Assembly (NCBI RefSeq): GCF_002899455.1
Contig: NZ_PPFB01000001.1
Coordinates: 1,426,001-1,490,000 of the forward strand
DNA from: Streptomyces sp. DH-12
GTDB taxonomy: Bacteria; Actinomycetota; Actinomycetes; Streptomycetales; Streptomycetaceae
Length of the DNA: 64,000 nucleotides
Reading direction: 5' to 3'
Under the pieces are notes generated by a model. It made no database searches, was not told the DNA's origin, and saw only the letters and a program-made list of their open reading frames with translations. This document shows, one piece after another, positions 61,025 through 64,000 of this stretch. Position 1 is the first letter of the stretch; each line of letters begins with the position of its first letter. A program made the translations under genes and the position numbers.

Positions 61025-62044
61025 TCAGGCGAGCTGGGGATCGTGCAGGGTGGAGATACCGGGGTCCACGAGTCGGGGTGCGGTGAACAGGTCCCGGAGC
61101 CAGAGGAGTTGCTCGCGCCGGTGATGGGCGGCGCCGCCCTCGTGACCGTTGAACTCGTAGACCCGCAGGTCCTTGGCGCCGCCGTAGCGGTGGTAGGCGG
61201 CGAAGCAGGTGGAGGGCGGGCAGACGGCGTCCATCATGGCGATGGAGAAGAGCGTCGGGGCGGTGGCGCGGGAGGCCAGCACGGCCGCGTCGACGTAGGA
61301 CAGGGTGGTGAAGACGGTCTCGACGCGGTCGCGGTAGAGGCTGAGGTACTCCGCGATCTCGGTGTAGGGCGGCGCGCCGGCGACGAGCGCCCCGCGGCGG
61401 ATGTCGCACAGGAACGGGGTGTCGGGCATGACGCCCGCCAGGCCGGGGAGGAGGCCCGCGACGGCGAGCGAGATCCCGCCGCCCTGGCTGTGTCCGGTGA
61501 CGACGACCTGGTCCGGATCGACCGCCGGGTGGGCGCGGGCGGCCTCGGTGAAGCGCACGGCGTCGGTGTAGACGCGCCGGTAGTAGTGGTTCTCCGGGCT
61601 GTCCACGCCCCGGGTCAGGAAGCCGGGGACGTCGCCGTTGAGGGACACGGTGTCGGGGGTGTCGCCGCCCGCCGTGGACCAGCCCTGGCCGCGGGTGTCC
61701 ATGATGAAGTGGGCGTAGCCGGCGTTCGCCCAGATCAGCTGCTCGTGCGGCAGTCCGCGGCCGCGGCCGTAGCCGAGGAACTCCACGACGCAGCCGAGCG
61801 GGCCCTCGGCCCCGGCCGGCAGGTGCAGCCAGCCCCGTACGGGTTCGCCCGCGAAGCCGGGCACGGTCACGTCGTAGGTGGTCACCTGGGTCAGACCCGT
61901 GTCCTCGCGGACGAAGCTCGGGGTTCCGCCGGCCGCGCGCGCCGTCCGCAGGGTCCGGTCCCAGAACGCGTCGAGGTCGGCGGGTTCGTCGAGGTCGGGG
62001 CGGAGCGCGAGGCACTCGGCAAGGGTCAGGTCCGTGAGTGGCAT
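61025..62044 (-). CDS. CE7 acetyl esterase (acetylxylan esterase / cephalosporin-C deacetylase family)
   Basis: A protein of 339 residues, the standard CE7 subunit length for hexameric esterases. All three family motifs are present: R-G-Q in MDTRGQGWST, G-x-S-Q-G in VVTGHSQGGGISLAVA (nucleophile) and H-E in FNGHEGG; the acid lies in FSIAMMDAVCPP. There is no signal peptide, so it acts inside the cell. CE7 enzymes deacetylate small acetylated sugars or cephalosporin C. As first gene of the sialic acid operon, it is plausibly used to remove O-acetyl groups from imported sialic acids or other amino sugars. A promoter and the shared GntR operator lie just upstream. Confidence 0.92.
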   Translation of the reverse strand: MPLTDLTLAECLALRPDLDEPADLDAFWDRTLRTARAAGGTPSFVREDTGLTQVTTYDVTVPGFAGEPVRGWLHLPAGAEGPLGCVVEFLGYGRGRGLPHEQLIWANAGYAHFIMDTRGQGWSTAGGDTPDTVSLNGDVPGFLTRGVDSPENHYYRRVYTDAVRFTEAARAHPAVDPDQVVVTGHSQGGGISLAVAGLLPGLAGVMPDTPFLCDIRRGALVAGAPPYTEIAEYLSLYRDRVETVFTTLSYVDAAVLASRATAPTLFSIAMMDAVCPPSTCFAAYHRYGGAKDLRVYEFNGHEGGAAHHRREQLLWLRDLFTAPRLVDPGISTLHDPQLA

Positions 62045-62102
62045 GGAGGGGGTCCCGGTGGGTGAGGCGTGCGCGCGGCGCAGCGCGGTGACGGGAACTG
62101 AG

Positions 62103-62123
62103 AGCAGACGTCTGATGTCTGCT
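62103..62123. promoter_or_regulatory. Operator B of the sialic acid regulon
   Basis: Perfect arms AGCAGAC / GTCTGCT around a 7-nt centre GTCTGAT. The 17 bases 62105-62121 are the exact reverse complement of 63072-63088 in the GntR/ABC-transporter promoter region. The site lies immediately downstream of the predicted transcription start of the esterase-sialidase-nan operon, a position suited to repression. Confidence 0.8.
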
Positions 62124-62131
62124 GTCCTGGG

Positions 62132-62161
62132 ACCCTAAGGACCGGGGCGGGCGACCGTCAA
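62132..62161 (-). promoter_or_regulatory. Sigma-HrdB-type promoter of the esterase-sialidase-nan operon
   Basis: On the minus strand, TTGACG (62161-62156) and TAGGGT (62137-62132) are separated by 18 nt. The start would fall near 62125, 80 nt before the esterase ATG and right at operator B. Confidence 0.7.
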
Positions 62162-62215
62162 GTACCCCGCCGCACCGGCCCGCTCCTCCCGCGGGCGGCC
62201 GGCGGCCCGTCACGA

Positions 62216-62257
62216 CACGGCGGAGGCAGCCCCGCCACCGGGGCTGCCTCCGCCGTG
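62216..62257 (-). terminator. Terminator after the GntR regulator gene
   Basis: A perfect 18-bp stem (arms 62216-62233 and 62240-62257, loop GCCACC) starts 12 nt past the regulator's stop codon. It separates the regulator from the nan operon promoter. Confidence 0.9.
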
Positions 62258-62269
62258 GAAGGACCGGGT

Positions 62270-63022
62270 TCAGCGACGCGCCCGGGCCTCCGCGATGCGC
62301 TGCCGGACGGGCTCGTAGTGCTCGCTCAGGGCCGCCGCGAACTCGACGGGGTCGCGGTCCCGCACGGCGTCCACGATCCGCTGGTGGTTGGCGATGGTGG
62401 CCGCCTCGTGTTCGTGCGTGAAGACGTCCAGGTGCGGCGCGACGATGACGTAGACGTCCCAGAACGCCGTGGACAACTGCCCGATGAGGGCGTTGCCGAG
62501 GGGGGCCAGGAGCAGCGTGTGGAAGGCGCGGTCGGCCTCCACGAAGCCGTGCCCCTCGCCGGCGCCGGCCCGGCGCATGTCGTCGACGAGCCCTTCCAGC
62601 CGGTCGATCTGCTCCTCGCTGAGCGCCTCGACGAGCTGTTGCGCCATCCCCCGCTCGAACAGCTCGCGGACCTCGATGAGGTCGCTCATCACCTGGAAGT
62701 CGTCGTCCGGGCTGAGCAGACCGCGGAAGGTGAGGCTCTCCACCAGGGCGGACAGGCTCAGTCTGCCCACATAGGTGCCGTGACCGTGCCGCACCTCGAC
62801 GATGTCGAGGGCGGTGAGAATCCGGATGGCCTCCCGCACGCTGGAGCGGCTGGCCCCGAGGGCCTCGCACAGCGCGGGCTCGGTCGGCAGCGGGTCGCCA
62901 GGGCGCAGTTCGTTGCGCAGGATGTACGACTTGATGCCGTCCACGACCTCCTGTCGCAACGGCTGGCGTACCGCTCTTGGTTCGGACACAGTCCGCTGAA
63001 TCGCCCTTTGTCCCACCGCCAC
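62270..63022 (-). CDS. FadR-subfamily GntR regulator of the sialic acid locus (predicted)
   Basis: A protein of 250 residues from GTG 63022 (248 from GTG 63016). The winged helix is [63 protein letters not shown]. The FCD ligand domain has the metal/ligand pattern D/E..R in [16 protein letters not shown], the middle His in [13 protein letters not shown] and a final His in [15 protein letters not shown] regulators sense small carboxylates; E. coli NanR is of this family and responds to sialic acid. The gene is divergent from the ABC-binding protein and upstream of the nan operon, and a shared 17-base sequence occurs in both promoter regions. It is probably a sialic-acid-responsive repressor. 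Confidence 0.9.
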   Translation of the reverse strand: MAVGQRAIQRTVSEPRAVRQPLRQEVVDGIKSYILRNELRPGDPLPTEPALCEALGASRSSVREAIRILTALDIVEVRHGHGTYVGRLSLSALVESLTFRGLLSPDDDFQVMSDLIEVRELFERGMAQQLVEALSEEQIDRLEGLVDDMRRAGAGEGHGFVEADRAFHTLLLAPLGNALIGQLSTAFWDVYVIVAPHLDVFTHEHEAATIANHQRIVDAVRDRDPVEFAAALSEHYEPVRQRIAEARARR

Positions 63023-63067
63023 CTCTTGACCCCTCTCCCTTGCCCGACTACGTTCCCACGCTATCAA

Positions 63068-63092
63068 GCATCAGACATCAGACGTCTGATGC
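63068..63092. promoter_or_regulatory. Operator A of the sialic acid regulon
   Basis: Perfect 9-bp arms GCATCAGAC / GTCTGATGC flank a 7-nt centre ATCAGAC, which is itself a third half-site. The internal 17 bases (63072-63088) recur exactly, inverted, at operator B. It sits between the GntR start (63022) and the ABC-binding-protein start (63184), where it can control both. TACGTT at 63106-63111 may be the -10 of the transporter gene. Confidence 0.8.
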
Positions 63093-63183
63093 ATTCACGA
63101 AGCGATACGTTCACGCCAGTCCTTCGTGCAGAACCAGCCATTCCGTATCCTCGCCCGTCATGACTCCCCGCCAGGAGGATTCC

Positions 63184-64000
63184 TTGTCCCCGCGCAGTGC
63201 ATCCGGCGTCGACCGCCGCACCTTCATGAGATACACCAGCGCCCTCGGTGTGGCGACCGCGATCACCGCGGGCCTGTCCGCCTGCGGCGGACCGGGCAGC
63301 ACCGGTGACGACTCCAGCGGTTCGGGAGGCAGCACCGACACCATCGAAGCCGGACTCTCGTACCCGCTCTCCACCGGCTTCGACCCCATGATCACCTCCG
63401 GCGCGACCCCGTTCGCCGCCAACATGCACATCTTCGAGGGCCTGGTGGACCTCGACCCGGCCACGCTCGCCGCCCGGCCGACGCTGGCCACCGAGATGCC
63501 GCAGAAGATCAACGCGACCACCTACCGGGCCACCCTCCGCAAGGGTGCCACCTTCCACGACGGATCGCCGGTGACCGCCGACGACGTGGTGTTCAGCTTC
63601 GAGCGCGTCCTGGACCCGAAGAACGCCTCCCTCATGGCGCAGTTCGTGCCCTTCATCGACCAGGTGACGGCCGTCGACCGGTCGACGGTCGAGTTCAAGC
63701 TGAAGTACGCCTTCGCGCTCTTCCCCTCTCGCATCTCCGTGGTGCGCATCGTGCCGAAGAAGATCGCCGGCGCCGACGCCAAGGCCTTCGACGCCAAGCC
63801 GGTCGGCTCGGGTCCGTACCGCTTCGTGTCGGCGGTCCGCGAGGACAAGATCGTCATGGAGGCGTACGACAAGTACAACGGACCGCACCCCGCCAAGGCC
63901 AAGAAGATGGTCTGGCACCTGATCTCCGACCCGTCGGCCCGGGTCAGCGCGCTCAAGTCCGGGCGCGTGCAGGCGATCGAGGACGTGCCCTACATCGACG
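63184..64000 (+). CDS. ABC transporter substrate-binding lipoprotein, peptide/nickel (SBP family 5) type, partial
   Basis: The first 272 codons are present; the gene runs off the right edge. The TTG at 63184 has a textbook AGGAGG at 63173-63178; an in-frame ATG at 63160 is the alternative. A twin-arginine lipoprotein signal reads [27 protein letters not shown], with lipobox LSAC and Cys34 the lipidation site. The mature part matches family 5 (DppA/OppA): [60 protein letters not shown] and [12 protein letters not shown]. Given the divergent GntR gene and operator, it may import sialic acid or sialylated or peptide-linked ligands. Permease and ATPase genes should lie beyond the window. Confidence 0.93.
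   Translation, partial: MSPRSASGVDRRTFMRYTSALGVATAITAGLSACGGPGSTGDDSSGSGGSTDTIEAGLSYPLSTGFDPMITSGATPFAANMHIFEGLVDLDPATLAARPTLATEMPQKINATTYRATLRKGATFHDGSPVTADDVVFSFERVLDPKNASLMAQFVPFIDQVTAVDRSTVEFKLKYAFALFPSRISVVRIVPKKIAGADAKAFDAKPVGSGPYRFVSAVREDKIVMEAYDKYNGPHPAKAKKMVWHLISDPSARVSALKSGRVQAIEDVPYID

Overview
The window is about 72% GC with strongly third-position-GC coding. It uses ATG, GTG and TTG starts, 4-base ATGA overlaps and twin-arginine lipoproteins, and it carries an ethylmalonyl-CoA cluster together with DasR-type sequences. All of this points to a Streptomyces (or close relative) chromosome arm. Gene order from about 2.5 to 24 kb matches what I remember of the S. coelicolor SCO6457-SCO6475 neighbourhood; that is recollection, not a search. 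No rRNA, tRNA or CRISPR array was seen.

Layout. (1) 0-2.2 kb: end of a secreted TAP-like peptidase, RidA, a GNAT acetyltransferase and a HEAT-repeat protein. (2) 2.5-11.8 kb: central acyl-CoA metabolism. A double-length 3-hydroxyacyl-CoA dehydrogenase and a TetR regulator come first, then a tight operon of crotonyl-CoA carboxylase/reductase, ethylmalonyl-CoA mutase, a malyl-CoA lyase-type protein, a MaoC hydratase and an acyl-CoA dehydrogenase: the ethylmalonyl-CoA pathway. (3) 12.0-13.5 kb: phosphatidylethanolamine synthesis (psd-pssA). (4) 13.7-20.5 kb: glycerate kinase, three NAD/ADP-ribose-linked genes (ADP-ribosylglycohydrolase, Nudix, sirtuin), alkylation repair (ogt, Ada-AlkA fusion) and DUF72. 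(5) 20.5-24.4 kb: a huge secreted GH2 beta-galactosidase with an inserted LamG domain.

(6) 25.3-35.9 kb: a compact biosynthetic locus. It holds a stand-alone thioester-reductase-like SDR, a 2508-residue one-module polyketide synthase (KS-AT-DH-cMT-psiKR-ER-KR-ACP, the domain order of highly reducing iterative synthases), a type II thioesterase whose nucleophile Ser is replaced by Cys, and a convergent acyl-ACP desaturase. It probably makes a C-methylated, largely reduced chain that is released by reduction or by the Cys thioesterase. This is my main candidate for an undescribed system.

(7) 36-45.7 kb: an accessory zone of small enzymes with adjacent regulators (VOC, MerR/SulP, quinone oxidoreductase/TetR, MBL/CGNR), several with clear palindromic operators. 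It also holds decayed genes: a TetR remnant, a multiply frameshifted serine recombinase and a transposase scrap. (8) 45.9-54.1 kb: K+/H+ antiporter, NfeD-SPFH pair, macrodomain, FAD oxidoreductase, inositol-phosphatase-like protein and a gamma-glutamyltransferase.

(9) 54.3-64 kb: a glycan and sialic acid utilisation locus. A secreted GH84 hexosaminidase sits behind a DasR-like palindrome. The operon CE7 esterase-sialidase-nanA-nanK-nanE follows, then a FadR-type GntR regulator and a divergent ABC peptide/sugar-binding lipoprotein that runs off the end. A 17-base sequence is shared exactly by the two regulatory regions. In one of them it lies just downstream of a good sigma-HrdB-type promoter, which identifies the likely GntR operator and defines a self-contained sialic acid regulon.
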